A stretch of 64,000 nt of DNA, taken from positions 84,420 to 148,419 of the forward strand of contig NZ_BMHK01000005.1 of assembly GCF_014640675.1 (NCBI RefSeq), written 5' to 3'. Positions 19,635-29,852 of this stretch are shown here, one piece after another. The notes under the pieces were generated by a model. It was given only the letters and a program-made list of their open reading frames with translations, made no database searches and was not told where the DNA came from. Source of the DNA: Novosphingobium endophyticum (GTDB taxonomy: Bacteria; Pseudomonadota; Alphaproteobacteria; Sphingomonadales; Sphingomonadaceae). Positions within the stretch are counted from its first letter, which is position 1. Each line of letters begins with the position of its first letter. The position numbers and the translations under genes were made by a program.

Positions 19635-21338
19635 TCAGCGGTTCTTGAGTGCTTCGCCGAGGATGTCGCCCAGCGACGCACCCGAGTCGGACGAACCGTA
19701 CTGCTCGACCGCTTCCTTCTCTTCGGCCAGCTGGCGCGCCTTGATCGAGAAGTTGGGCTTCTTCGAGCGGTCGAAGCCGGTGACCATGGCATCGACCTTC
19801 TGGCCGACCTGGAAGCGGTCCGGACGCTGCTCGTCGCGGTCGCGGCCGAGGTCGGAACGCTTGATGAAGCCGGTGGCGCCGTCTTCGCCGGCCTGGACTT
19901 CCAGACCGCCATCGCGGACTTCGAGGACCGAGACGGTGACGACCTGGCCGCGACGCAGCGAATCGCCGGAAGCGGCAACGCCAGCGGCCGGGGCGCCACG
20001 CTCAAGCTGCTTCATGCCGAGGCTGATGCGTTCCTTCTCGACATCGACGTCGAGAACGACGGCCGAGACCTCTTCGCCCTTGCGGTGCAGCGCCAGCGCG
20101 TCCTCGCCGGAGATGCCCCAGGCGATGTCCGACATGTGGACCATGCCGTCGACGTCGCCGTCGAGGCCGATGAACAGACCGAATTCGGTCGCGTTCTTGA
20201 CTTCGCCCTCGACCTGCGTACCGACCGGGTGCTTCTCGGCGAAGGCTTCCCACGGGTTCTGCTGGGCCTGCTTGAGGCCGAGCGAGATGCGGCGCTTGTC
20301 GCTGTCGACTTCCAGCACCATGACTTCGACTTCCTGCGAGGTCGAGACGATCTTGCCAGGGTGGACGTTCTTCTTGGTCCAGGACATTTCGGACACGTGG
20401 ACGAGGCCCTCGATGCCCGGCTCCAGTTCCACGAAGGCGCCGTATTCGGTGATGTTGGTGACGGTGCCGTTGAGCTTGGCGCCGACCGGGTACTTGACCG
20501 CCGCGCCTTCCCAGGGATCGCTCTCGAGCTGCTTCATGCCCAGCGAGATGCGCTGCGTTTCCTGATTGATGCGGATGATCTGCACGGTGACGGTGTCGCC
20601 GATGTTGATCACCTCGCTCGGGTGGTTGACGCGCTTGTAGCTCATGTCGGTGACATGGAGCAGGCCGTCGATGCCGCCCAGATCGACAAAGGCGCCGTAA
20701 TCGGTGATGTTCTTGACGACGCCGTCGATCACCTGGCCTTCGGAGAGCTTCTCGATCAGCTCGCTGCGCTGCTCGGCGCGGGTCTCTTCGAGGACGGCGC
20801 GGCGCGAGACAACGATGTTGCCGCGGCGGCGGTCCATCTTGAGGATCTGGAAGGGCTGCGGCACGTCCATCAGCGGGGCGACGTCGCGGACGGGGCGGAT
20901 ATCGACCTGCGAGCCGGGCAGGAAGGCCACGGCGCCGTCGAGGTCGACGGTGAAGCCGCCCTTGACGCGGCCGAAGATCACGCCTTCGACGCGCTTGCCT
21001 TCACCAAATTCGTTCTCGAGCTTGTCCCAGGCGGCTTCGCGGCGGGCGCGGTCGCGGCTGAGCATCGCTTCGCCGTCGGCGTTCTCGACGCGGTCGACAT
21101 AGACTTCGACTTCGTCGCCGACCTTCAGGCCGTGCTCGTCTTCACCGCGCGCGAATTCGCGCAGGGCGACGCGGCCTTCGCTCTTGAGGCCGACGTCGAT
21201 GACGGCCTTGTCGTTCTCGATGGCGGTGATGGTGCCCTTGACGACACGGCCTTCGAAGCCCTCGTCGGCGGCGCCGCCGAGCTGTTCGTCAAGCATTTTC
21301 GCGAAATCGTCGCGAGTCGGATTGGCAGAAGTAGCCAT
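19635..21338 (-). CDS. rpsA: 30S ribosomal protein S1
   Basis: The 567-residue protein is built of six S1 RNA-binding domains, visible as repeats such as GAFVDLGGIDGLLHVTDMSY, GAFVELEPGIEGLVHVSEMSW and GLFIGLDGDVDGMVHMSDIAW. S1 brings mRNA to the 30S subunit and helps unfold leaders. The start ATG at 21338 gives MATSANPTRDDFAKMLDEQL; the frame is open 26 codons further but without conservation. It lies downstream of cmk on the same strand, as in most proteobacteria, with a 223-bp gap that probably contains its own promoter. Confidence 0.97.
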   Translation of the reverse strand: MATSANPTRDDFAKMLDEQLGGAADEGFEGRVVKGTITAIENDKAVIDVGLKSEGRVALREFARGEDEHGLKVGDEVEVYVDRVENADGEAMLSRDRARREAAWDKLENEFGEGKRVEGVIFGRVKGGFTVDLDGAVAFLPGSQVDIRPVRDVAPLMDVPQPFQILKMDRRRGNIVVSRRAVLEETRAEQRSELIEKLSEGQVIDGVVKNITDYGAFVDLGGIDGLLHVTDMSYKRVNHPSEVINIGDTVTVQIIRINQETQRISLGMKQLESDPWEGAAVKYPVGAKLNGTVTNITEYGAFVELEPGIEGLVHVSEMSWTKKNVHPGKIVSTSQEVEVMVLEVDSDKRRISLGLKQAQQNPWEAFAEKHPVGTQVEGEVKNATEFGLFIGLDGDVDGMVHMSDIAWGISGEDALALHRKGEEVSAVVLDVDVEKERISLGMKQLERGAPAAGVAASGDSLRRGQVVTVSVLEVRDGGLEVQAGEDGATGFIKRSDLGRDRDEQRPDRFQVGQKVDAMVTGFDRSKKPNFSIKARQLAEEKEAVEQYGSSDSGASLGDILGEALKNR

Positions 21339-21561
21339 TATCAGGTCATTCCTGTTCAACGATGTTTCCGGCCAGGCGGTTGTTTCCGCCGGTCTTTCCT
21401 CCGCCATCCGCACCATTGCATCGGCGGGCCAAAAGGGGGCCGAACTGCCGTGGCGGCCGAATACCGGTCACGGCATCCTTGGGGGCATGGATGACCCTTC
21501 GGACCGGCGGCCCCTACGCCCGGGGGGGCGGGAATGCAAGCGGAATGGGCCGGAAAGCCCG

Positions 21562-22194
21562 TCAGGCGCCGCGCCGCGCGCGCGCGGCATGGACCGCCGC
21601 GATGGCTGCCGCGATCGCCTCCTCGCGGCGAAGCCGGGACGTGTCGATCACGACGGCGTCCGGCGCGGCGACCAGGGGTGCATCGTCGCGGCCGCGGTCG
21701 CGCTCGTCGCGCCGCGCCAGGTTGCCGGCGATCTCTTCCAGCGAGACGCTGCGGCCCTGTTCCTGCATTTCTAGGAAACGGCGCCGGGCGCGGGATTCGA
21801 CCGAAGCGGTGACGAAGAGCTTGACGTCGGCCTCGGGCGCGATGACGGTCCCGATGTCGCGCCCGTCCAGCACGGCACCGCCAGGTTGTGTCGCGAAGCT
21901 GCGCTGGCGTTCGTAAAGCGCCTTACGAACCGGGGGGTGGATCGAGACGCGACTGGCAAGGCCTCCGGTCTCCTCGGAGCGCAATTCGGGATCGCCGAGC
22001 AGCGTGTCCGGGAAGGTGCATGCCGCCAGTGCGGCCGCAGGATCGTCCGGGTTTCCGCCGTCGAGCAGGCATTGGAGCCCGACCGCGCGATAGAGCAGGC
22101 CGGTATCGAGATGCGGGAGGCCGAAATGGGCGGCGAGCGCCTTTGCAATCGTGCCTTTGCCCGAGGCGGTAGGTCCGTCGACGGCGATAATCAT
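21562..22194 (-). CDS. cmk: Cytidylate kinase
   Basis: A 210-residue P-loop kinase that phosphorylates CMP and dCMP. The Walker A is GPTASGKGT at residues 7-15, followed by LDTGLLYRAVG and the CMP-binding region DGRDIGTVIAPEADVKLFVTAS, then the LID-type arginines (ARRDERDRGRDDAPL). The ATG at 22194 gives MIIAVDGPTASGKG; an upstream in-frame start is unlikely. The order aroA-(small membrane protein)-cmk-rpsA on one strand reproduces the well-known aroA-cmk-rpsA cluster. Confidence 0.95.
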   Translation of the reverse strand: MIIAVDGPTASGKGTIAKALAAHFGLPHLDTGLLYRAVGLQCLLDGGNPDDPAAALAACTFPDTLLGDPELRSEETGGLASRVSIHPPVRKALYERQRSFATQPGGAVLDGRDIGTVIAPEADVKLFVTASVESRARRRFLEMQEQGRSVSLEEIAGNLARRDERDRGRDDAPLVAAPDAVVIDTSRLRREEAIAAAIAAVHAARARRGA

Positions 22195-22282
22195 GCAGGT
22201 GCCTTTGGCGCGGCGCGCGCGTCGAGGCAAGGTCGGGGATGCAGGTCTTGCAGTTCGGCACCGCAAGCCCGAGCCGAATTGC

Positions 22283-23958
<1,676 letters not shown>

Positions 23959-24076
23959 CTATGGCAAGGCGCGCGCCCTGATGTGGTCGGCACGCTTGAT
24001 TTTACGCGTGAGCCTTTCCATCAAGACACGGAATTTACGCCTGCCCGCTTTCGGGCGGGAAAGATGAGGACGTTTC

Positions 24077-24394
24077 ATGGCAAAGCCTGAGTGGGGTGCC
24101 AAGCACGGCTGCCCGAAATGCGGCACGCGCTTTTATGATCTGGGCAAGGACTCCCCGGTCACCTGTATCGAATGCGGCTACGCGTGGCACCCGGAGCCGG
24201 TGCTCAAGTCGAAGCAGCCGATCCCGTTCGAGGAAGTGCAGAAGAAGGAGCGTGTTGAGCAGGAGGACACCGACCTGGCCGATGACGATCTGGACATCGA
24301 CGAGGACAGCGATTCGCCCGACAACGATGTCGACCTCGGTGGTGACGACGACCTCGGCATCGGCGGCAAGGACGACGACGATCGCGACGAGTAG
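24077..24394 (+). CDS. FYDLN-type acidic zinc-ribbon protein (TIGR02300 family)
   Basis: A 105-residue protein with an N-terminal zinc ribbon (CPKCGTRFYDLGKDSPVTCIECG, two CxxC pairs at about residues 12-33) that contains the FYDL signature, then a linker and a very acidic tail rich in Asp (from about residue 60). The family occurs almost only in alphaproteobacteria, often divergent from aroA exactly as here. Its function is unknown; a zinc ribbon plus an Asp-rich tail would suit a nucleic-acid-mimicking or RNA-polymerase-binding role, but that is inference. Confidence 0.9.
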   Translation: MAKPEWGAKHGCPKCGTRFYDLGKDSPVTCIECGYAWHPEPVLKSKQPIPFEEVQKKERVEQEDTDLADDDLDIDEDSDSPDNDVDLGGDDDLGIGGKDDDDRDE

Positions 24395-24427
24395 GTTTCT
24401 GCCGCGGGCTTGTTGACCTCTCTACCG

Positions 24428-24496
24428 GTCATTCCCGCGAAAGCAGGAACCCGGTTTCCGGCGTGGCGGCTTGCATCTCGCCGTCGCGGGAATGGC
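24428..24496. repeat. Degenerate hairpin intergenic repeat
   Basis: The left part GTCATTCCCGCGAAAGCAGG and the right part CGCGGGAATGGC are partial reverse complements, a decayed version of the widespread GTCATTCCCGCG...CGCGGGAATGAC hairpin repeat. It lies in the 253-bp gap between the FYDLN gene and tRNA-Ala, where no gene was found. Confidence 0.55.
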
Positions 24497-24647
24497 GCAG
24501 AGGCGGACAAAAAATCGCGGCGTCTTCGAAAATTCTCTCTTGCCAACCGGGAAGCCCCTCACTAGAGCGCGGCTTCCCGAGCGGAAGCCAAAGGTTGCCG
24601 CAAGGGAACGGGCCGAACCTCCCAGGATCGACCTGCTGAAATGGAAC

Positions 24648-24723
<76 letters not shown>

Positions 24724-24763
24724 TCCATTTCGAACATGATGTTCGCGTGATAGCGATACGCTG

Positions 24764-24793
24764 GCCGGCGAGGTTTCGCCCGCCGGCGTTTTT
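24764..24793 (+). terminator. Terminator after tRNA-Ala, first of two
   Basis: GCCGGCG (24764-24770) pairs with CGCCGGC (24781-24787), followed by GTTTTT. The loop is AGGTTTCGCC. Confidence 0.75.
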
Positions 24794-24808
24794 CGCGTAA
24801 TTCACGTT

Positions 24809-24845
24809 ACGCCGGTCAGCGAGATTTCGCCCACCGGCGTTTTCG
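24809..24845 (+). terminator. Second, duplicated terminator upstream of ffh
   Basis: ACGCCGGT (24809-24816) pairs perfectly with ACCGGCGT (24833-24840), followed by TTT. The loop text resembles that of the first hairpin (GAGATTTCGCCC against GAGGTTTCGCCC), so the pair looks like a tandem duplication. Confidence 0.65.
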
Positions 24846-24919
24846 GCGTTCTGGCGGGCCGGTGGTTCGTCAAAAGGGAGTTTGGCCAATGTTCGCCACA
24901 AGCGACGACAGGAGCGATC

Positions 24920-26365
24920 ATGTTTGACTCTCTTTCCGATCGTCTCGGCGGCGTGTTCGACAAGCTGCGCGGCCGCGGAGCGCTCAAGGAGCAGGACGTC
25001 CGCGACGCCATGCGCGAAGTGCGTATCGCGTTGCTCGAGGCCGATGTCGCGCTCCCCGTGGTGCGCCGCTTTGTCGACCAGGTGACCGAGAAGGCGGTGG
25101 GCCAGTCGGTCCTCCGGTCGGTCACGCCGGGCCAGCAGGTCGTCAAGATCGTCAACGACGCGCTGGTCGAGATGCTGGGCGGCGATACGACGCCCGAACT
25201 CGATCTCAATGCCGCTCCGCCGGTCGTGATCATGATGGTCGGCCTGCAGGGTTCGGGCAAGACGACCAGCACCGCCAAGATCGCCAAGCTGCTCAAGGAA
25301 AAGCACGGCAAGAAGGCGATGATGGCCTCGCTGGACGTCAACCGTCCGGCGGCGCAGGAACAGCTCAAGGTACTCGGCGAGCAGGTCGACGTCGCCACCC
25401 TGCCGATCATACCCGGCCAGCAGCCGACCGAGATCGCGACGCGCGCGCTTCAGGCCGCGAAGCTGCAGGCGATCGACGTGCTGCTGCTCGACACCGCCGG
25501 CCGTCTCCATGTCGATCAGCAGCTCATGGACGAGATGAAGGCGGTCGCTGCCATCTCGAACCCGCGCGAGACGCTGCTCGTCGTCGACTCGCTGACCGGT
25601 CAGGACGCGGTCAATGTCGCGCAGAGTTTCTCCGGCGAGGTGGATCTTACCGGCGTGGTGCTGACCCGCATGGACGGCGATGCGCGCGGCGGCGCGGCGC
25701 TTTCGATGCGCGCGGTCACCGGCAAGCCGATCAAGTTCGCCGGCATCGGTGAAAAGGCCGACGCCATCGAGGTTTTCCATCCCGGCCGCGTCGCGGGCCG
25801 GATTCTCGGCATGGGGGACATCGTCTCCATGGTCGAGAAGGCCGCCGAGACGGTCAAGGTCGAGGACGCCGAAGCGCTGGCCAAGCGCATGGAGCAGGGC
25901 AAGTTCGACATGAACGACCTGCGCATGCAGCTTCGCCAGATGCAGAACATGGGCGGTCTGGGCATGCTGGCCGGCATGATGCCCGGCATGAAGAAGGCGA
26001 AGGCCGCGATGGCCGCCTCGAACATGGACGACAAGGTGCTGGTGCGCATGGATGCGATCATCGGTTCCATGACGCCCAAGGAGCGCGCCAACCCCGCGCT
26101 GCTCAACGCCAAGCGCAAGATCCGCGTCGCCAACGGTTCGGGCACGCAGGTCCAGGACATCAACAAGCTGATCAAGATGCATCAGGAGATGTCCAAGGCG
26201 ATGAAGCAGATCAAGAAGATGGGTGGGCTCAAGGGCCTCGCCGCGATGTTCGGCAAGGGCGGGCTCGACGCCGCGATGCCGGGACTTGGCGGTCCGGGGG
26301 CGGGCGGCCTGCCCGGCATGGGCGGCGGCGGCCAGCCCGATCTCAGCAAGTTTCTCAAGAAGTAA
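24920..26365 (+). CDS. ffh: Signal recognition particle protein Ffh
   Basis: The 481-residue SRP54 GTPase binds signal sequences on ribosomes and delivers them to FtsY. The N-domain is at 1-95, the G-domain has P-loop [16 protein letters not shown] near residue 108, DTAGRLH and [10 protein letters not shown], and the C-terminal M-domain is methionine-rich ([24 protein letters not shown]) for binding the SRP RNA and signal peptide. The C-terminus is a Gly-rich tail. The start has ACAGGAGCGATC upstream. It leads the operon with rpsP, rimM, trmD and rplS. Confidence 0.98.
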   Translation: MFDSLSDRLGGVFDKLRGRGALKEQDVRDAMREVRIALLEADVALPVVRRFVDQVTEKAVGQSVLRSVTPGQQVVKIVNDALVEMLGGDTTPELDLNAAPPVVIMMVGLQGSGKTTSTAKIAKLLKEKHGKKAMMASLDVNRPAAQEQLKVLGEQVDVATLPIIPGQQPTEIATRALQAAKLQAIDVLLLDTAGRLHVDQQLMDEMKAVAAISNPRETLLVVDSLTGQDAVNVAQSFSGEVDLTGVVLTRMDGDARGGAALSMRAVTGKPIKFAGIGEKADAIEVFHPGRVAGRILGMGDIVSMVEKAAETVKVEDAEALAKRMEQGKFDMNDLRMQLRQMQNMGGLGMLAGMMPGMKKAKAAMAASNMDDKVLVRMDAIIGSMTPKERANPALLNAKRKIRVANGSGTQVQDINKLIKMHQEMSKAMKQIKKMGGLKGLAAMFGKGGLDAAMPGLGGPGAGGLPGMGGGGQPDLSKFLKK

Positions 26366-26388
26366 GAATTTCACAGAAAGGTAGAAAA

Positions 26389-26850
26389 ATGTCCGTTGCA
26401 ATCCGTCTTTCGCGCGGTGGTGCCAAGAAGCGCCCCTACTACAAGATCGTCGTTTCCAACAGCCGCTCGCCGCGCGACGGCAAGTACCTCGAGCAGGTCG
26501 GTACCTATAATCCGATCCTTGCCAAGGACGATGAGAACCGCGTCAAGCTGGTCGAGGACCGCGTGCGTTACTGGCTCGGCGTAGGCGCCCAGCCGACCGA
26601 CCGCGTTGCCCGCATGCTCGACAAGGCCGGCATCAAGGAGCGCGCCGCGACCAGCAACCCGAACAAGGGCGAGCCGGGCCAGAAGGCCAAGGACCGCGCC
26701 GAGGAGAAGGCCGAGAAGCTGCGCGAGGCAGAAGAGGCCGCCAAGGTTGCCGCTGAAGCGCCCGCCGTTGAAGAAGCTCCGGCTGTCGAGGAGGCTCCCG
26801 CCGAGGAAGCTCCCGCTGCGGAGGCTACCGAGGAACAGACCGAGGGCTGA
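26389..26850 (+). CDS. rpsP: 30S ribosomal protein S16 with acidic Ala/Glu/Pro tail
   Basis: Residues 1-80 are a standard S16 ([41 protein letters not shown]). The protein is 153 residues long, nearly twice the E. coli length, because of a Lys/Glu-rich linker and a repetitive tail of [15 protein letters not shown] type, probably disordered. Such tails are known in alphaproteobacterial S16. It has AAAGGTAG as ribosome site and ends three bases before the rimM start. Confidence 0.97.
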   Translation: MSVAIRLSRGGAKKRPYYKIVVSNSRSPRDGKYLEQVGTYNPILAKDDENRVKLVEDRVRYWLGVGAQPTDRVARMLDKAGIKERAATSNPNKGEPGQKAKDRAEEKAEKLREAEEAAKVAAEAPAVEEAPAVEEAPAEEAPAAEATEEQTEG

Positions 26851-26853
26851 GCC

Positions 26854-27357
26854 TTGGCCAACGACCGACCCGTCACGCTGGCCGCCGTCTCAGGCGCTCA
26901 CGGCGTGACGGGCGAAGTTCGCCTCAAGCTGTTCGGAGAAGGCGTGGACGCGCTCAAGCGCTACCGCGCCTTCAACGATTCCACCCTGACTCTCAAAAAG
27001 CTGCGCGACGACGGCAAGGGCGGCGCCATCGCCCGCTTCGAGGAAGTGGCCAACCGCACCGCTGCCGAGAAACTGCGCGGCACGGCGCTGACGGTGCCGC
27101 GTTCAGCCATGCCCGAATTGGGTGAGGGTGAATATTACCACGCCGACCTGCTCGGCCTGCGTGCCGTTTCGGATGCAGGCGAGGCGCTCGGCTCAGTGGT
27201 TGCCGTGGAGAACTTCGGCGCAGGCGATGTGCTGGAGATCGAGCGGTCCGTTGAGGAGGGCGGTAAACGCCATCGCTTCATGGTGCCGATGACCCGGATC
27301 GCCGTGCCCGAATGGGATGACGAGAAGCTGGTGATTGCGGCGGCCTTCGTGGAGTAG
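26854..27357 (+). CDS. rimM: 16S rRNA processing protein RimM
   Basis: A 167-residue 30S maturation factor that binds S19 near the head of the 16S rRNA. The N-terminal RimM domain contains LAAVSGAHGVTGEVRLKLF, and the C-terminal PRC-barrel domain contains YYHADLLGLRAV and MVPMTRIAVPEWDDEKLVIAA. It starts at TTG (26854), three bases after the rpsP stop. Its stop codon lies inside the operator-like repeat of the following toxin-antitoxin pair, at the point where the canonical rimM-trmD junction has been broken. Confidence 0.95.
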   Translation: MANDRPVTLAAVSGAHGVTGEVRLKLFGEGVDALKRYRAFNDSTLTLKKLRDDGKGGAIARFEEVANRTAAEKLRGTALTVPRSAMPELGEGEYYHADLLGLRAVSDAGEALGSVVAVENFGAGDVLEIERSVEEGGKRHRFMVPMTRIAVPEWDDEKLVIAAAFVE

Positions 27358-27377
27358 TATATACATCGCGTATATAC
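27357..27377. promoter_or_regulatory. Twin palindromic operator of the vapBC pair
   Basis: GTATATAC (27357-27364) is repeated after a five-base spacer (ATCGC) as GTATATAC (27370-27377). Each octamer is its own reverse complement, so the site is both a direct and an inverted repeat. It begins on the last base of the rimM stop and ends 11 bases before the antitoxin ATG. VapBC complexes normally repress their own promoter by binding such repeats through the antitoxin, and the AT-rich text could also supply the -10 element. Confidence 0.7.
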
Positions 27378-27388
27378 AGGAGTCCGCC

Positions 27389-27664
27389 ATGGGCAAGGAA
27401 TACACCGCCAAGAGCTTCAGGTCGGGCAATTCGGTTGCGATCCGCATGCCGGCGGCGCTTGGCGTGGAGCCCGACCGGGAATGGATCGTCGCACGCGATG
27501 ATAACGGCGATCTGGTCGTCAAGGCATGCGACCCGCAAGCAAGGCGGATAGACCTGACCGGGATCTACGGCTCGAAGCCGGGGTTGAAGCCGCTCTCTTC
27601 CGAGGATCGGTCGCTTTCCGGGCGAAATCTCGATTGGTCCGGGGAGAGGCTCCCGCGTGATTGA
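27389..27664 (+). CDS. vapB: VapB-type antitoxin (AbrB/MazE swapped-hairpin fold)
   Basis: A 91-residue protein whose N-terminal half (YTAKSFRSGNSVAIRMPAAL) is the SpoVT/AbrB-type DNA-binding hairpin of VapB/VagC antitoxins. The C-terminal part (KPLSSEDRSLSGRNLDWSGE) would thread into the toxin's active-site groove. The ATG at 27389 follows CAGGAGTCCGCC; an open extension to 27335 runs into rimM and is not the start. It overlaps the toxin gene by eight bases, the normal arrangement for a toxin-antitoxin operon. Confidence 0.88.
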   Translation: MGKEYTAKSFRSGNSVAIRMPAALGVEPDREWIVARDDNGDLVVKACDPQARRIDLTGIYGSKPGLKPLSSEDRSLSGRNLDWSGERLPRD

Positions 27665-28040
27665 GCCGCTTTACCTGCTGGATTCCAACATCTGCGTCTA
27701 TCTGCTCGAAGGCCTGTCGGACACCGCGCGCGGGCGCGTCGAGGCGTGCCACCCCGGCGAGGTGGTGACTTCAGCGATCTGCCTGGCGGAAGTGATGCGC
27801 GGCGTCGATCGCACAGATGGCGAGGCCTTTGCCAAAGCGGAGCGCCTGTTCAAAGTCATACCCCCGCTCGATTTCGGCGCGGCGGCAGCCTTGTGCCATG
27901 CCGGACTGCCCTTTCGTCGCCATAGCTTCGATCGCCTGATCGCTGCCCATGCGTTGTCCGCCGGTCTGACGCTGGTGACGAACAATGGGGCGGATTTCGC
28001 GGATGTGCCGGGGCTGAAGGTCGAGAACTGGACGGTGTGA
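27657..28040 (+). CDS. vapC: VapC-type PIN-domain ribonuclease toxin
   Basis: A 127-residue PIN-domain protein. The metal-binding acidic residues are visible as D9 (YLLDSNICVYLL), E45 (CLAEVMRG), D92 (SFDRLIAAHAL) and D113 (TNNGADF), so the nuclease appears intact. VapC toxins cleave tRNAs or rRNA until the antitoxin neutralises them. It starts at GTG 27657, overlapping vapB. The pair is inserted between rimM and trmD, an unusual place. Confidence 0.9.
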   Translation: MIEPLYLLDSNICVYLLEGLSDTARGRVEACHPGEVVTSAICLAEVMRGVDRTDGEAFAKAERLFKVIPPLDFGAAAALCHAGLPFRRHSFDRLIAAHALSAGLTLVTNNGADFADVPGLKVENWTV

Positions 28041-28041
28041 T

Positions 28042-28332
28042 TTGAACTGGGCCATCTTCATTTTTGCTGGAATGTTACCTTTTCCAGTTCTCTGTGCGTC
28101 GATTGCTTGGATTTGCGCAATGCGACTTCGCTACCCGGTTCGTCATCTCATCGCGTTCGCCGGTGGCGTTCTTGTATCGCCGTCTAGCTGGCTTGCAGGC
28201 GCAATTTACCTTGAAGAGAGTGGAGGCGGTGATACCGACCCCTTGGTGTTTCTGCTCATTGTTCTTGGCGTGAGTTGCCTGGCCTCGGCCGCCGCCGTCG
28301 TGATGTTGGATAAAGTGGCCGAACGAGCATGA
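28042..28332 (+). CDS. Small membrane protein of unknown function
   Basis: A 96-residue protein with three predicted TM helices (about residues 2-24, 34-55 and 68-88) and no recognised family. It begins at TTG 28042, directly after the vapC stop; an ATG at 28072 is an alternative. Its DNA is visibly richer in A/T than the ribosomal genes on either side, which suggests it arrived with vapBC or from a different source. Its end overlaps the trmD start by four bases (ATGA), so it has become coupled to the operon. Confidence 0.6.
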   Translation: MNWAIFIFAGMLPFPVLCASIAWICAMRLRYPVRHLIAFAGGVLVSPSSWLAGAIYLEESGGGDTDPLVFLLIVLGVSCLASAAAVVMLDKVAERA

Positions 28333-29075
28333 CCTTCACCGCCACCGTTCTCACTCTCTACCCGGAGATGTTCCCCGGTCCGCTCGGCCTGTCGCTGGCG
28401 GGCAGGGCGCTTGCCGAGGGGAAGTGGTCGATCGAGCCCGTCCACATCCGCGATTTCGCCACCGACAAGCACCGCACCGTCGATGACACGCCCGCTGGCG
28501 GTGGCGCGGGGATGGTGCTCAAGGCCGACATCCTCGCCGCCGCGATCGACTATGCCCGCGTGCTCAACCCCCGGGCACCCGTCATCGCCATGACCCCGCG
28601 CGGCAAGCCGATCACCCAGGCCCGCGTGCGCGAACTGGCGGCGGGGCCGGGGGTCACCATCCTGTGCGGCCGCTTCGAGGGTTTCGACGAGCGCATCTTC
28701 GAGGGGCGCGATGTCGAGGAAGTCTCGGTCGGCGACATCGTGCTCTCCGGCGGAGAGCCGGCGGCGCTGATGCTGTTAGACGCTTGCATTCGCCTGCTTC
28801 CCGGCGTAATGGGCGCGGCTTCCAGCGGGGCCGAGGAATCGTTCGAGGACGGCCTTCTTGAATACCCGCACTATACCCGGCCCACCGAGTGGGAAGGGCG
28901 CACGATCCCTGAAGTGCTGCGATCGGGGGATCATGCGAAGATCGCCGCCTGGCGGAAACAACGGGCGGAGGAAGATACACGGTTACGCAGGCCGGACCTT
29001 TGGGAGCGTCACAGGGGCGCTCGGGGCCAGTCTGCCTCTGGCGCGCGGCATGAAGACGAGGATTTGGGTTCATGA
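28329..29075 (+). CDS. trmD: tRNA (guanine-N1-)-methyltransferase TrmD
   Basis: The 248-residue SPOUT-class enzyme methylates G37 of tRNAs reading CNN codons, preventing +1 frameshifts. Motifs are [29 protein letters not shown], the knot region [12 protein letters not shown], and [25 protein letters not shown] with the SAM pocket, followed by [10 protein letters not shown]. The tail after about residue 230 ([18 protein letters not shown]) is not conserved. The start overlaps the preceding small gene and the stop overlaps rplS by four bases. Confidence 0.97.
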   Translation: MTFTATVLTLYPEMFPGPLGLSLAGRALAEGKWSIEPVHIRDFATDKHRTVDDTPAGGGAGMVLKADILAAAIDYARVLNPRAPVIAMTPRGKPITQARVRELAAGPGVTILCGRFEGFDERIFEGRDVEEVSVGDIVLSGGEPAALMLLDACIRLLPGVMGAASSGAEESFEDGLLEYPHYTRPTEWEGRTIPEVLRSGDHAKIAAWRKQRAEEDTRLRRPDLWERHRGARGQSASGARHEDEDLGS

Positions 29076-29446
29076 ACCTGATTCAGCAGATCGAGGCCGA
29101 GGAAATTGCCAAGGCCGGCAAGGAAATTCCCGCGTTCCGTCCGGGCGACACTGTTCGTGTCGGCGTGAAGGTTGTCGAAGGTACACGCAGCCGCGTCCAG
29201 AACTTCGAAGGCGTGTGCATCGCGCGTTCGAACCGTGGCATCAATTCGAACTTCACCGTGCGCAAGATCAGCTTCGGTGAAGGCGTGGAGCGTGTTTTCC
29301 CGCTCTATTCGCCCAATATCGATTCGATCACCGTGGTCCGCCGCGGCATCGTGCGCCGCGCCAAGCTGTACTACCTGCGCGGCCGTACCGGCAAGCGCGC
29401 CCGCATCGCCGAGCGCCGCGAGGTTCGCAACGAAGCCGGCGCGTAA
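29072..29446 (+). CDS. rplS: 50S ribosomal protein L19
   Basis: A 124-residue L19 located at the subunit interface of the 50S. Recognisable blocks are [42 protein letters not shown] and [20 protein letters not shown], with a basic tail [15 protein letters not shown]. Its ATG lies in the trmD stop (ATGA). It closes the ffh-rpsP-rimM-trmD-rplS operon, with a terminator about 40 bp downstream. Confidence 0.97.
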   Translation: MNLIQQIEAEEIAKAGKEIPAFRPGDTVRVGVKVVEGTRSRVQNFEGVCIARSNRGINSNFTVRKISFGEGVERVFPLYSPNIDSITVVRRGIVRRAKLYYLRGRTGKRARIAERREVRNEAGA

Positions 29447-29487
29447 GTTTCGGTCGACCGCCTGCCATCTTTGGCAGGCAGCTCAAG

Positions 29488-29515
29488 AGGCGGTTCGCTC
29501 CGGACCGCCTTTTTT
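29488..29515 (+). terminator. Terminator of the rpsP-rplS operon
   Basis: AGGCGGT (29488-29494) pairs with ACCGCCT (29504-29510), followed by a run of T. A small CTGCCATCTTTGGCAG hairpin stands just upstream at 29462-29477. Confidence 0.85.
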
Positions 29516-29852
29516 GCGCTCTTCTGTCATCGGCAGCGATGCGCGGCTGAGGTTACAGAAATTTCATCTTTCGAATCAGTGCGCCCGGCGATGGCAGGCC
29601 GTTCAGCCTTCCAGTTGCACTGCGGCGTTCATCAATGTGAAGCGAGTCGCGGCATCGGTGGATGTCGATGCTGCGCTGCACAAACACGATTCCTCATCAG
29701 AATGGCGGAAAAACGCGACAAATTGGAGCTTTCAGGCCAGTTTTGGCTTTGACAGCGCCGGAAAAAGCCGCTCAATTCCGGGGCCATTCGAAGAGGCGAT
29801 TCATTCCTTCCCATCAACTCCGGTTCCACTGAAAGCCTAGGGGGTACCCATA
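29516..29852. other. Gene-free leader region upstream of hup
   Basis: No credible gene is seen. The last 100 bp contain a probable promoter: TTGACA at 29749-29754, a 17-base spacer and TCAATT at 29772-29777, leaving a leader of about 70 bases with AGGGGG before the hup ATG. Confidence 0.45.
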
